NCBI GenBank assembly: GCA_029961685.1
Contig: JARWKL010000001.1
Location: forward strand, 51,300,062-51,364,061
Direction: 5' to 3'
DNA: 64,000 nucleotides
From: Aristolochia californica
Taxonomy: Eukaryota; Streptophyta; Magnoliopsida; Piperales; Aristolochiaceae
Shown: positions 1 to 12,588 of the stretch, piece after piece
Layout of the letters: each line of letters starts with the position of its first letter
How positions within the stretch are numbered: the first letter of the stretch is position 1
Program-made: the position numbers and the translations under genes
Notes under the pieces: model-generated
What the model was told of the DNA's origin: nothing
The model's database searches: none
What the model saw: the letters and a program-made list of their open reading frames with translations, nothing else

Positions 1-457
1 TTAACTTGGTTCGGCAATTGTGGTTAATCCATCGAAGAAGAAAAATAGAAGTAGCTTTGGACGATGCATAATGATTTGAACTATGTGGATTCGGCCATAA
101 AGATGGCTTTACAAGCTCTTATTTGACCTTTATACGAGCAAACAATGGTACTCAACTGCCATTCAATGTTGGATTGATCGGTACAAATCTAAATCATTCT
201 AAACATACATTTGGCATATTTTACATTAATATTTTAACATTCCCATTCAAGTTGAATTTCCATAATCATAACATATTCAACTTACATGTAACAATAATAT
301 GTATTTTTTTCCCTTTCACTTGTTGACTTTAGTGTGAGAGAATAGAAAGTAAAACAATACAAAATTTGTAACAAATAAAAGATAAAAGGGATCATAGTGG
401 GATTGCCACAGATTCTTGCAGCAAGAGGAATCGAGTTGACAAGTCGAGCGAGGCATG
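1..457. other. Unassigned AT-rich flank
   Basis: No gene, repeat family or RNA was recognised here. The stretch is AT-rich and non-coding in appearance; the short open frames it contains have no recognisable domain. It runs up to the 8-bp target duplication of the hAT-like element that starts at 466. Confidence 0.5.
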
Positions 458-465
458 GTGGGTCA

Positions 466-3069
466 TAGGGGTGGCATCGAGCCGAGCCGAGCCCTAACCT
501 GCCTATGTTCGAGCTGAGCTTGATTTAAATATTTCAAGCCAAGCTTCGAGCCGAGCCTCGTCTCGAGCCTAAAATTGTTATCGAGCTCGAGCCCAACGAG
601 TTCGAGCCGAGCTTCGAGCCGAGATTGAGCCTCAACATACATTTAAAACTTTTCAAAAAATATAAATCGAATAAAATGTATATAAAATTATGCATACATT
701 TTAGATAAAATTGGGTATGACCTCTACATAAAATTGGGCATAACCTATATATATAATACGTGTATAAGATTGGGCATAACCTCTACTTAAAATTAAGCAT
801 AATCTATATATATAATACTTGTATAAAATTCAGCATGACCTGTACTTAAAATTGGGCATAATCAATATATATAATACCTGCATAAACACTCCATAAACAC
901 TCCATAAAATTGTCTATACATTTCATAAACAGTTCATGAAATTGTTTATACACTCCATAAAATAGTCTAAACACTCCATACACTACATAACATTATAAAT
1001 AAACTCCATACAATAATCAAACACAACAAAATTAAATGAAATATCATTATCAATTTACAATCACCCAAATAAAAACTATAAATCCTTTAAATAAAATCCT
1101 ATTATTATTAGGGACTTACTAGAAAATTACAAGAAATATTTTAAATTTTTCTTAGGAAAGTTAAATGGACCTCTTATTGCCTTTTCTAAGGAAATAAATA
1201 AAAATTAATAATTAATCTTATATATTATTATACTTATCGATAAATTTTTAATCACATAAAATGTCAAACACAAAATTGCTATAAAAATTGCCTCATGCTC
1301 AAAGTATTATATCATCAACTATCAAATACTTATACAAAATTTTTTTATATGATTTTCTAACCCATCTTGGCAAGAAAATCTTACTTAGAAAATTATATGA
1401 TTTTTTAAAAAGAATTTATAATTAGAAAAATATTTTGAAAAAACATGAGGCACTAATGGTCCCTATATTTCTACTAACAATGTCTTTTCAACATTTATTG
1501 AAAAAACCCCTAATAGTCTCTTGAAACGTATTTCTACTTAAATATCTTTTCAATTTCTTTAAGAGCCATGAGGAAGGGACAAAAAGTGTTTTTTTCCTTT
1601 GTTTATGATCTCACCCGTAGGGGTGGTTTTGAATAAATTATAAATAAAATTATGCATACATTTTTAAGAAATATAATGATAGGGGAGGTTCAGGATTGAA
1701 TTTCAATAATGGATTAAAATGCACCAATATTAATCTTTTTTACTCCAATTATTGTCTAGCTTGTTTTGTAATTTTTTAATCCCCCTAGATGAAAATTTAT
1801 ATTCTAGGAAAAACTAAAAATATTTTTCCTATGATACATATTCCCAAAAAACATTTAAATAAAATCTTATTACTATTAGTGACTTATTAGAAAATTACAA
1901 GAAATATTTTAAAATTTTCTTAGGAAAGTTAAATAGACCTTTTATTGTCTCTTCTAGGGAAATAAATAAAAATTAATAATCAATCTAATATATTATTATA
2001 CTTATCGATAAAAATTTAATTAAATAAAATATCAAATACAAAATTACAATGAAAATTGCTTCATGCTAAAAGTATTACAACATCAGCTGTTAATATACTT
2101 ATTCAAAAAATTTCTATATAGTTTTCTACCCCATCTTGGTACGAAAATCTTACTTAGAAAATTATATGATTTTTAATAAAAAAATTTTCAATTAGAAAAA
2201 TGTTTAAAAAAACATGAGACATTAATATTTTATAGAAACTTATTTCTACAAAATTTATTTTTAATTTTTTGAGAGGAAAAAGTTTTTTTTTTTTACTTTA
2301 TGATCTCGCACGTGTGATTTCGGGGGAGGGGGAGATTATTTCTCCCCTGAAGTTAGGTTCTGGTTTTTCGCTGAGACGACGCAGAGGGAAGGGGGTTACG
2401 ACGCCAGGGAGGACCTGTCATCGGGGACGACGGAGGCGGCGGCGATGGAAGCGGTGGTGATAGAAGCGGCGGCGATGGAAGCGGTGGTGATAGAAGCGGC
2501 AACGACGAAAACAGAGGCGACGGCGAGGAGAGGAAGAAATCGAACGGACGGCCACAGAGGCGGCCGACGAGCAGCTGTGACGGCAGTAGAGACGGCTGAC
2601 GAACAGTTGCGACGGCAATAGAGGCGGCGACAACAGCCGACGGGAGGGGCTCGGTGGTGACGAGGGGGGGAAATTTCTCGCTCTCGATCCCGCTTCTCTC
2701 CCGCTCTCGATCCCGCTTCTCTCCCGCTCCCTTGCTCCTGATCCCGATACCAATTCCGACTCACCTCGAGCTGGCTCGTGAGCCGAGGGGAGGGGCTCGG
2801 TGGTGACGAGGGGAGGAAAAAAATTTCCCCCCTCACTCTCGATCCTGCCTCCGCTCCCGCTCCCCCGCTCCTGTTCCAGATACCAATTCAGACTCACCTC
2901 GAGCTGGCTCATGAGCTGACGAACCGAACTTGGCTTCGATCGAGCTCGACTTGTTAAGGTAAACAAGCCAATTTTAGTGTTCGAGCTCAGCTCAAACTCG
3001 ATGGATAACGAATCGAACCGAATTAATACCGAGCCGAATTTGAGCCGCTCACTGGCTCGGCCACCCCCG
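466..3069 (+). mobile_element. hAT-like non-autonomous DNA transposon, copy 1
   Basis: The element starts TAGGGGTGGCATCGAGCC and ends GGCTCGGCCACCCCCG, so the two ends are imperfect terminal inverted repeats (TAGGGGTGG against CGGGGGTGG). It is flanked by a perfect 8-bp direct repeat GTGGGTCA at 458-465 and 3070-3077, the target duplication length of the hAT superfamily. The 5' end is rich in GAGCCGAGC-type words, the middle is very AT-rich with an internal duplication, and the last 700 bp are GC-rich with GGCGG-type triplets. No transposase frame is present; open frames at 2396-2966 are low-complexity. A full-length relative lies inverted at 54149-56602 and a truncated one at 3748-5010. Superfamily assignment rests on the termini and target duplication only. 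Confidence 0.8.
1090..2290 (+). repeat. Internal direct duplication in hAT-like copy 1
   Basis: About 450 bp is present twice in direct orientation (roughly 1090-1560 and 1857-2290). Both begin with an AAATAAAATCTTATTA-like stretch, include TTAGGAAAGTTAAAT and end near a TTTTT-rich stretch followed by GATCTC. Between the copies, at 1618-1626, lies TAGGGGTGG, identical to the element's own 5' terminus. The same double structure is found in the copy at 54149-56602, so the duplication is older than their transposition. Confidence 0.7.
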
Positions 3070-3077
3070 GTGGGTCA

Positions 3078-3372
3078 TCTTCAACCTCCAAAAGGCTGAG
3101 GGTGATAAAATTAATGGGTGAAGGTGAAGGTTTGATCACGATTTAAAGCCGAGATCTGTGTGCAAAGGATGGTGGGGGATGGCAGGGACTTCTCCCCGCC
3201 GTCCCATCAACTTTTAGCCGACAAGGACGGTCGTGCACAGTAAAGAAAAGCTGTAAAGGCTCGAACATGGCCATGGTCATTGCTGCCGCCTCACAGTTAT
3301 TGAGTCCCACCGACTTCGCAGCACTCCTGATGCTGAGTGCGGACAAAACTGGTTTTGATTGAAAGTAAGCCC
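3078..3372. other. Unassigned spacer
   Basis: Moderately GC-rich sequence between the hAT-like element and a MITE-like element. A 67-codon open frame on the minus strand (3143-3346) has no recognisable motif. Nothing else could be supported. Confidence 0.4.
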
Positions 3373-3706
3373 AAATTAATAATTTTTAAATTAATACTAG
3401 TTGGTTTTGAGTGAAAGTAAGTGGTCTGTTGATAAAAACAAAATACGACGTTGAAGGAGTGGATAAATTTTCTGTCATAAATTGATCAACGAACGGTCTA
3501 TCTAAATAGACTTGTACATAACTAAAACTACTAATACATAACTTATTAATACATTACCGATGAAAAATAGGCACAATACAACGTGCAAAAAAAACTCCCG
3601 CTTAAGGCATGATAGACACAATATAACGTGCTAAACAAATTGAATCATAACTTACAACATTCCTAAAGATAAGGACAACTAGTCTTAATTTAAAAATTAT
3701 TAATTT
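3373..3706. mobile_element. Foldback MITE-like element
   Basis: The left arm (3373-3404) begins AAATTAATAATTTTTAAATT and runs to ACTAGTTGG. The right arm (3676-3706) is its near-perfect reverse complement, ending AATTATTAATTT-like. The arms are about 31 bp and enclose about 270 bp of AT-rich non-coding sequence, giving a total of 334 bp. No convincing target duplication is visible, so the superfamily is not assigned. Confidence 0.55.
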
Positions 3707-3747
3707 ACGCAACATCCTTAGTAACGGAGTCCGGATTACATGCGAAC

Positions 3748-5010
3748 AGAGGTGGCATCGAGCGAGTAGAGCCCAGTTCACACTCAGCCTAAAATTGTTA
3801 TCAAACTCGAATCCAATAATTTTAAATGAATTCGAACCGAGCTTGAGCTCCAACATTTATTTAAAACTTTTCATAAATTACATGTCTCGAGTTCGAGTTC
3901 CAATATACAATTAATTTTTTTTCAAAAAATATATGTCATTTTAATTGTATATAAAATTATACATAAATTTAGGCATAACCTCTACATAAATTTGGGCATG
4001 ACATCTACTTAAAATTAAGCATAAGGGTGACATCAAATCGAGACCTTCCTATGTTTGAGCCGAGTTTGATTTAAATATTTCGAACTCGAACTCAAGCAAA
4101 GTTCGAGCTTCAACTCACATTTGTTCTCTGCATAAAATATATGTCAAATAAATTATATATAAAATTATGTATACATTTTAAAAAAAAAATGATAGGGGAG
4201 GTTCGGGATTGAATATCGATAATGGATTAGAACGCACCAATATTAATTTTTTTTACCCTAAATATTGTCTAGCTTATTTTGTAATTTCTGAATCTGGCTA
4301 TAAATTTACTATGACCTCCTTAGTGCCCCTGGTTAGAAATTTATATTCCAGGAAAAGCTAGAAATATTTTTCCTAGGATACATATTTCCAAAACAAACTT
4401 TAAATAAAATCTTATTACTATTAGTGATTTACTAGAAAATTACAAGAAATATTTTAAAATTTTCTTAGGAAAGTTAAATGAACCTCTTATTGCCACTTCG
4501 AGGGAAATAAATAAATATTAATAATCAATCTAATATATTACTATACTTATTGATAAAATTTTAATCAAATAAAATATCGAACACAAAATTACTATGAAAA
4601 TTGCCTGATGCTAAAAATATTACAGCATCAATTGTCAAACACTTACTAAAAATTTTTCTATACGGTTTTCAGCCCATCTTGGCAAGAAAATCTTACTTAA
4701 AAAATTATATAATTTTTTAATAAAATTTTCTAATTATAAAAATATTTCTAAAAAAATATGAGGCACTAATAGTCCCTAGAAATGTATTTCTATTAAAAAT
4801 ATTTTTTTGATATTTCTTGAAAAAACTACTAATAGTTCCTAGAAACCTATTTTTACTAAAATGTCTTTTCAATTTTTTCAAAATTCTTGAGGAAGGGACT
4901 TAAGTTCAAGAAAGTGTTTTTTTTAATATAGGTATCTGATTTTCAGCTTAGACAACACGGAGGGAAGGGGAATAGCTGCGCTCGCGAGGACCTGTCATCG
5001 GGTGCGGCGA
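3748..5010 (+). mobile_element. Truncated hAT-like element, copy 2
   Basis: The start AGAGGTGGCATCGAGCGAG matches the 5' terminus of copy 1, followed by the same GAGC-rich and AT-rich interior. A second 5'-end-like segment (AGGGTGACATCAAATCGAG) begins near 4024, so the copy carries two left ends. It matches copy 1 up to GGACCTGTCATCGGG near 5000 and then stops; the GC-rich 3' part and the right terminus are missing. It lies about 300 bp upstream of the chorismate synthase relic. Confidence 0.65.
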
Positions 5011-6238
5011 AGCGTAGGGTTCATCTTTTCTCAAATTCTGTCAAACGATCTCTTTTCTATATATTTAAAAACACAATATATGATTTATTGGAACTAATCC
5101 TTATTGTTTTTAAGCAATAACTAGCTAGAAGAAATGAAGTAATTTAACTAGAAAAATTACTGTTTTTTTCCTGATTGAGAATGAGTTTACGCTTTTGTTT
5201 CCGTACCGTGCAAACTGCTGAGTGCTGTCAGATGGATCAAGCGAACCCATATGAGTGCCCTCATCCTCCCCATTCTCCCACTGCAATTTCTTCTCTTCTC
5301 CGATAACATCAGAAAGCCATGGCTTCCTCTCTGCTTTATCCCAAATTGTCCACCAAGGGCGTAAGAACCAATGGAGGCAGCGGATTGGGCTTCCCGGCGT
5401 TGGGTCTCAGGAGATTCCGACTCCCAACGTGAATTTTTCGATCCAGCTACGAGATGCTCCTGGAAAGCTTGGTAACTGTCTTTTTTTTTTCCTTTGTTCC
5501 CTCATGGATACGTTTAAATGTTTGCCAAGAAAGTATGCTTGTAAAGTAAATGAAACCTGAGTTGAAACGGTAATGGTGGGTGGAAAAGCAGAGGTGAGGG
5601 CTGCGACGAGGAATTCATTTGGGACCTTGTTTCGTATTCCAACATACGGAGAATCTCACGGAGGTGGGGTGGGATGTGTTATTGATGGATGCCCTCCCAG
5701 GGTACCTCTCTCTGAAGCTGATATCCAGTTTGAACTTGATAGAAGGTAATTTCCTGAGGCTTCTGCATGCTCTTATTTCATGGTTCATCTCCGGCGAGAC
5801 CCACAAGGATCCTACTTATTTTTTGTTACCAGGGTGCCAGGGCAGAGTAAATTAACGAGCACCAGGAATGAAACTGATACATGCAAAATTCTCTCCGGCA
5901 TCTCTCAAGATTGGATGCTCGACCTCATGCCAGACCCTGTGTTTTACAAGTGTTCTGCTCATCTCATTGAAGAATATGTTGTTCTGAAGGAATCACTACC
6001 GGCAGTCCCATGCATGTCTTCGTTCCAAACACCAACCCAAGAGACCACGCAAACTTCTCTTAACAACTCCTACTTATCAAATCTAAATCTTCTAAAACCC
6101 GACATTCCGTTTGTGTTTTTAAATTCGTCGATGATCATCACCCATCTTTCTTCCTCTTTGCAATATCCGCAGAATTACACTGAAATGTCCACCGCTTACG
6201 GGCCTTCCCATGCAGATGCCACATATGATTTTAAATAG

Positions 6239-6466
6239 GAAATTTCCCTTAAATACCCATTTAAAATAAAATATTTTCAAAAATACTGACGTCATCAAAA
6301 TATTTCTAAAACTACCCAACTTTGACCGGTCAAATGCCTATGTGTGCAGTCAAAAGCGACATGTAAGCTTTGACTGCTTATGTGTCACCACGTCATCAGA
6401 GTAGTAAATATAGATTGACAGATCGTCTGCCAAGTTATTATTTTACCACGTCATCTGCCACGTAAG
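6239..6466. promoter_or_regulatory. Cluster of TGACG and W-box motifs beside a Copia LTR end
   Basis: This 230-bp stretch lies between the broken chorismate synthase exon and the remaining 3' LTR tip of the Copia element. It holds the palindrome TGACGTCA at 6288-6295, two CCACGTCATC copies (6388-6397 and about 6446-6455), the palindrome TTGACCGGTCAA at 6322-6333, and further TTGAC/GTCAA cores near 6349, 6370 and 6415. TGACG sites bind TGA-type bZIP factors and TTGAC is the WRKY core; both are common in stress-responsive LTR promoters. It does not resemble the element's other LTR. A regulatory role is inferred from motif density only. Confidence 0.35.
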
Positions 6467-6499
6467 CATACACATATTTACATTAACACCCCCTCAAAC

Positions 6500-9400
6500 T
6501 TATGATGGGGAAAGTAACATAAGTTTGCTTATGAGATGATGAAAACGAGAAGCTGTATGCGATTTGGTGAAGACATCATCAAGTTGAGATGTGGAGGAAA
6601 CATGGGGCAAGGTGAGAGAGCCTTGTAAGTAGTGATGTCGCACAAAGTGACAATCGATCTCAATATGCTTCGTACGTTCATGAAAAATAGGTTTCCTGGC
6701 AATCTGAATAGCACTTTGATTATCACAAAACATAGGGGTAGCAGACAGTTGAGGAAAGCCAAGTTCATCAAGTAATCAACGAAACCAAATTAACTCAGTA
6801 GCAGTGGATGCCATAGCCTGATATTCTGCCTCGGCAAAAGAGCGAGAGACAACTGATTGTTTCTTACTCTTCCAAGCCACCAAAGAATTACCAAGGAATA
6901 TACAATACCCAGTAGTAGATTTTTTATCTGTCGGATCACCAGCCCAATCAGCATCAGAATAACCAGTGAGAACCAAATCAGAGGCGGAAGACAAAAGTAA
7001 ACCATGATGTACAGTGCCACGTAAGTAACGTAAGACACGGAGAACAACTGTCCAATGGGCGATACGAGGGGTGGAAGCAAACTGACTAAACACATGAACA
7101 ACATAGGTAATATCAGGACGGGTGATTGTCAGGTAAACAAGGGACCCAACTACCTCTCTATATCGGGTAACATCAGACAATAATTCACCATCTGTAGGGT
7201 TAAGGCGATGATTGAGTTCAATGGGAGAGTCCAGAATCCGATCATCTGTCAATCCTGATCGATTGATCACATCAGAGATGTATTTCGATTGAGACAAAAT
7301 ATAACCTTCAGGAGAATAGGCAACTTCAATGCCCAAAAAATACCGTAAGTTTCCAAGATCCTTCATTTCAAATAGAGAATGAAGTTGTTATTTAAGGCCT
7401 GCAATGCCATCTTCATCATCACCAGTCATAATCATATCATCAACATAAAGAAGAACCATAATATGCCCCACAACAGTTTTGCGAATGAACAAGGCAGAAT
7501 CATAATTTGAAGCAACAAATCCAAGACGAATCAAAGAGGAATTGAACTTCTCAAACCAAACGCGAGGAGCTTGTTTGAGACCATATAAAGCTCGTCGAAG
7601 ACGACAAACATGACCAACAGTATGAGGGAAGCCTGGTGGTGGTCGCATATATACCTCCTCGGTCAAATCACCATTTAAATAGGCTTCCTTAACATTCATT
7701 CGATGAAAATGCCATTTTTGAACAGCTGCAATAGAAACCAAGGTGCGAATTGTCTTCATTTGAGCAACAGGAGCAAAAGGCTCATCATAATCAAGGCTTT
7801 CAGTTTGTGAGAATCTTTTAGCAACGAACCGAGCTTTGTATCGCTCAAGTGTACCATCAAATTGAGTTTTGACTTTGAAAATCCATTTACAACCAATAGC
7901 ATGCTTACTTGGAGGAAGTGGAACTAACTCCCAAGTACCCGTTTGGTGCAGGGCGGTGATCTCATCATTAATAGCTTGTGGCCAATTTGCATCGGATGCA
8001 GCTTTCTTGTATGACTTAGGCTCAACAAAAGAATGAATCTTAGACAAAAAGGTCAAATAGGGGGAAGAGAGCAAATAGGAAGATGGACTATACCTCTGAG
8101 GGGGACGGCGAACACGAGCGGAAATGCGAGGGGTGGCAGGATGCGGATCACTAGAGTCCAGAGAGCCGAGAGGGAGAAGCGCCATAGGAGAAGGTAAGGC
8201 AGTATCTGCAGGTGATTGTTGCAAAGGCATATGAGAGGAAACCTCAAGATGGAGTGGTGTAGAAATGAACGGATGGTGAATGATTAACTAGTCATCATGG
8301 GGCTCATCAGACACAAAGGGATCAATGTGTAACAATTATGTATCATGCAAAACAGGACTAGACAAGGGAATACGAAAGTAACATAACTGTTCCAAAAACT
8401 TAACATTTTGAGAAAAAAAAAGTCTATCAGATTCAGGATGATAACAACGATATCGTTTTTGACCAAAATCATAACCAAGAAACACACATAATGCAGATTT
8501 TGCGGACAATTTAGTGCGACAAGAAGGGGCTAATAAAACAAAGCATGCAAACCAAAGACACGCAAATGCTCATAGGTAGGACAAACACCATACAACCGTT
8601 CAAAAGGTGAAATACTGCCAGAAACAAAAGAAGGAATACTATTAATCAAATATGTGGCAGTATAAAGGGTTTCCTCACAAAATTCAGAAGGGATAGAGGC
8701 ATGGAGCAGTAAAGAGCGAGCGGTTTCAATAAGATGACGATGTTTGCGTTCTGCAACACCATTCTGCAAAGGTGTATAAGGACAAGACAATTGATGAATA
8801 GTGCCCTTAGACTTAAGAAAATCATTCAATAAAGATGACATATATTCACCACCTGAATCAGAGTGAAAAAATTTAATGTGAGTGAAAAAATGGGTTCCCA
8901 CCATAGCACAAAATTGAATATAAATAAAATAGATGTCTGATTTTTTATGCATAAGAAATATCCACGAGAAACGAGTAAAATCATTGACAAACAATGCATA
9001 ATAGCGAGCCCCACCTTTAGTGGATATAGGTGCAGGTCCCCAAACATCAGAGTGAACAAGATCAAAAGAAGAAGAAGTAATAGAATGACATAATGTAAAA
9101 GGTAAATGACATTGTTTGCCAAGATTACAACCAATACAATCACGAAGAGTGGAAGATTTAATAGTAGAATCCAACATATTGTGTGTGATCATAAACTGTA
9201 AACGCGAAGTAGAAACATGTCCCAAACGAGAATGCCATAAGTAAAAAGGATTATTTATAGAAAGTAAATCATGCAACATGGATTAAATAAAAAAACTAGA
9301 CGCCTGTAGAGGTACTGGCAAAGTCAAGTCATCAAGCAAGTAAAGACCACCTTCTCTATGGCCTATCCCAATTTGCCTCCCGGACTTGCGATCCTGTATA

Positions 9401-10759
9401 AGACAATGATTAGAAACAAATGTAATAGTAAGACCTAAATCAGTAAGTTTGCCAATTGAAAGAAGTTAACAACTAGATGGGGAACATGAAAAATATCAGA
9501 CAAAGACCAAGTTGGGTGAGTGACAGTTCCAACTGAGGCTAATGGCATGGGAGAGCCATTATCAGCTTGGATGATAACTAGGTGAGAAAGCTGAACACAA
9601 TCATGTAAAAGAGACAAATGGGGTGTCATATGGTGTGTGGCTCCAGAATCTAAGATCCATTTATGAGTGTCATTGGAGCCAACCAAACAAGGCATACTTG
9701 CAGGAGATGCAAATTGAGTACTAGGAGCAGACGACTTGCCAAGAATGTGAGCGATCTCGTCAGTTAATGATGAGAGATCAAGCATAGAATCACTGCGAGT
9801 AGGAGATGGGGCAGAAGGTACATATGAAGAATCCAAAGATCCAATGGCAGTAGATGGACGAAAACCTCGATGCGGAGGTTGACGACTAAAGGCATGATAT
9901 TGTGCAAATTTGAAATGACCTTGATTGTGACGACTAGAGGCATGATATTGTGTAGGTTTGAAATGGCCTTCATTTTTATTGTTGTTGTTCAATATGGGGA
10001 ATTGTTGTTTCCAATGACCTTTACCATGACAGTAGGAACATTCATCCTGTGGAACTGTCACTTTAGGCTTCCCTGATGACTGATGAATATGGGATTGTGT
10101 TCCAGAAACAAGTACCAGTGACATATCAAGTGATGATGTCTTACTGGAAGAAAGCCCACCCAAAGACCTCAATCGCGTTTCCTAAGCCAAAACTCAGATA
10201 CAACTGCAGACAAGGTGGGTAGCAGATCTCTATGGATCATAGATCCTCTTATCATTTCAAAATCATTGCGAAGAGCCATAAGAAAATCAGTAAGCTTGCG
10301 ATCATCACATACTCTAGTATATTCAGGGAGCTTCCGAAAGGAGGGTGGATCCATCATATATAGTTGATCCCAAAGAGGTGTCATAAATGAGTAGAATTCT
10401 TGAATGGTACGATCACCTTGCTTAGCGGATCGAAGTTTTGTCTCAACCTGATACCTTTTGGCAAAGTTTATTTGTTCATACAAAGTTTCCAAACAGTCTC
10501 ATATTTCTTTTGCAGTCTCATACTTCAAAAGTTGCAAGCTGATAGACTGATCCACAGAGTTGTTGATCCAAGTAATGATTTTTGCATTATCAGTCAACCA
10601 CTTCTTATTTTCTTTGATGAAGTCAGTGGATATAGGTTCTAGAGCAGTAATGTTGCCATCAATATAATCCCACAAGTCTTTGCCAATTAAAAAATTGTGC
10701 CTCACAAACTTCCAAAGAGAGTAATTACTCCCATGTAACCGGACAGAGATAACCTTCAA
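6500..10759 (-). pseudogene. Decayed Copia A gag-pol
   Basis: Reading from high to low coordinates: gag (10759-10169, start near HGSNYSLWKFVRHN); a zinc knuckle at about 10040 reading CSYCHGKGHWKQQF, with the last cysteine replaced by Phe; aspartic protease near 9650 with the motif DSGATHHMT; GAG-pre-integrase HSRLGHVS and integrase core HSDSGGEY (9279-8530); reverse transcriptase (8230-7388) with GCKWIFKVK, YGLKQAPR and YVDDMI; and RNase H (7366-6500) ending in KHIEIDCHFVR. The frame is broken by stops or shifts near 10495, 9435, 9280, 8500-8250, 7380 and 6770. Domain order protease-integrase-RT-RNase H is diagnostic for Ty1/copia. Confidence 0.9.
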
Positions 10760-11563
10760 ATCATGAGTGACTAATAAAATCCATAGAAATGATGGTCACA
10801 TGACTTTGCAAAGGGAATTCAACTGTGCTAATTTACCCAATAATAACCAAATATCAAATATCCAACTGTGCAAACAAATGTCCCCAAGACAATGCAAGTC
10901 CAATAGCGAAACGCCACAAGCAACAATAGTTGATTTCACCATTTAGTTCCCACCAAAAGGATTCACACATAAGTACTCACAAAACCCAAACAGAGCCAAA
11001 TCAGACTTCAGCCACTGTAGCAAACCTTCCTCAACACCGCCCAGACAAATTTATCAAAAATAAAACCAAAGTCGAATCCTCTCCAGATCCAGAAACAAAT
11101 CCTCCAAAGATAAGTCAAGTCCCATCGACAAAACACAACACAGAGTGCTTCAAGAAAAGAATATAATGGACTGAAACCGAACAAATAATCCTCCACAGAG
11201 CCCTCTCGCCGGTGCAACAGAGCAATGCAAGCCACAAATAACCCAGACGAACCAAGAAGATATGCAGTAACCTCTGAAATCCACTACAGAAAACGAATCG
11301 AGAATAGACCAACAAAGATAGAGGGGAACCGACCTCTGATGGCGCCGAACCAACGATTCAGCCAAAGACAGAGCTTTTGCGGGGTAGCACGGCATCTTCA
11401 AGAACTAGAGATCACCGGACGATGAGCAGACGGTGGCGCGGAAACGGCAGACAAGCAGAACGAGCACAAATCGAGCAAAAAAAAAAATTGAGTGCGAGAA
11501 CAAACAAATCACCTTAGACTGCAAAATCGAAGCAAAATTGCTCAATTTCCCGCTCTAATACCA

Positions 11564-11752
11564 TGTAAATCTCTCTGATTTCACAGAGTATTTTCCATTA
11601 TCTTTAAAACTCAGAATAAAAATACAATGTCGATGGTTTCACGAGAAACCCTGTTCGAAAACGAAGAAGAAAAAGGTAATTTACACGTATACCCTTAGAC
11701 AAATGAATAAGACAAGAATACCCCTACTTACATACACATATTTACATTAACA
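11564..11752 (-). repeat. Copia A 5' LTR
   Basis: On the minus strand it begins TGTTAATGTAAATATG and ends in ATTTACA, 189 bp long. Next to it, at 11551-11563, the minus strand reads TGGTATTAGAGCG, an initiator tRNA-Met type primer-binding site with one change from TGGTATCAGAGC. The outer end abuts chorismate synthase coding sequence at 11753. Confidence 0.8.
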
Positions 11753-12567
11753 GTATTGTCACTTGTCTGGTGAAGAACGTTCCTCTCGTGTAAGTATCTT
11801 GTATTTTCTTAGAATCAGAGAATAAGATGGAATTTGAAAATCCATTAGAGCAGCATTAGATGATGTAGTCTTATCTAATCGCATCGGAGATAGATCTTCT
11901 TTACCAAGTTGGAATTCACCAGTATTTGACAAGCTCGAAGCGGAGCTAGCTAAAGCTTGCATGTCAATACCAGCAATCATCGGATTTGAATTTGGTAGTG
12001 GATTTGCAGGTGGAGAAAATAGTATGGGTAGCTGTTTAGCTTCAGAAAAAAGTGAACATCAAATGGACACTTGTGCTGAATAATCGTAATTCGTGTAGGT
12101 ACATCCTTGACTGGAAGTCAGCACAACGATGAGTTCTGTATACATGAGAAGGGAAGAATACGAACCAGAAGTAATAGATCAGGAGGGATACAAGTGAGAC
12201 TTACTGCTTTCCCTCTTTTCAACTCTTTTTAACTTGAGAATGCGTTTTCTGGGGTTTAAAACCCTCTCATGTTGATTATGCATGGAGGAATATCGAACGG
12301 TGAAACCATAACCATGAGAATTGCTCTCAAACCAACTCCTACAATTGCAGTAAGTTAATCTTTTCTCCAGTTTCAAGTCGCATTTCTCGATATAAATTGA
12401 CAGGCAGAAAACGTAATTTCTGCAGAAAAAACAACGCACTGTTACTAGAGACCGACGTGAAATAGAGTTTGCAGTGCGCGGGCAGCATGAGCTTTGCATA
12501 GGTCCTCGAGGTCTGTCTCTGAAACTACTTTTACTAAGATATTTTATTTAGAAATTTCTTGTCATCT

Positions 12568-12588
12568 GAGAGAGAGAGAGAGAGAGAA
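12568..12588. repeat. GA dinucleotide microsatellite
   Basis: About ten GA repeats within an intron-like stretch between the last two recognisable chorismate synthase exons. Confidence 0.8.

Larger units (their letters stand above)
6467..11752 (-). mobile_element. Copia retrotransposon A, inserted in chorismate synthase
   Basis: A Ty1/copia element read on the minus strand: 5' LTR at 11564-11752, primer-binding site beside it (11551-11563), leader, gag, protease, integrase, reverse transcriptase, RNase H, polypurine tract (6489-6500 on plus reads CCCCCTCAAACT) and the tip of the 3' LTR. Only about 22 bp of the 3' LTR (ending 6488) match the 5' LTR, so its left end is truncated or exchanged. 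Both flanks are chorismate synthase sequence, but the flanking exons are not adjacent ones, so an exon-containing segment was lost. Internal stops show it is no longer autonomous. Confidence 0.88.

Noticed and set aside
2396..2966. Two long overlapping open frames on the minus strand with many Ser, Arg and Pro residues
   Set aside because: They lie in the GC-rich triplet-repeat zone of the hAT-like element, the same zone in copy 3 gives unrelated frames, and no domain is visible; low complexity explains the openness.
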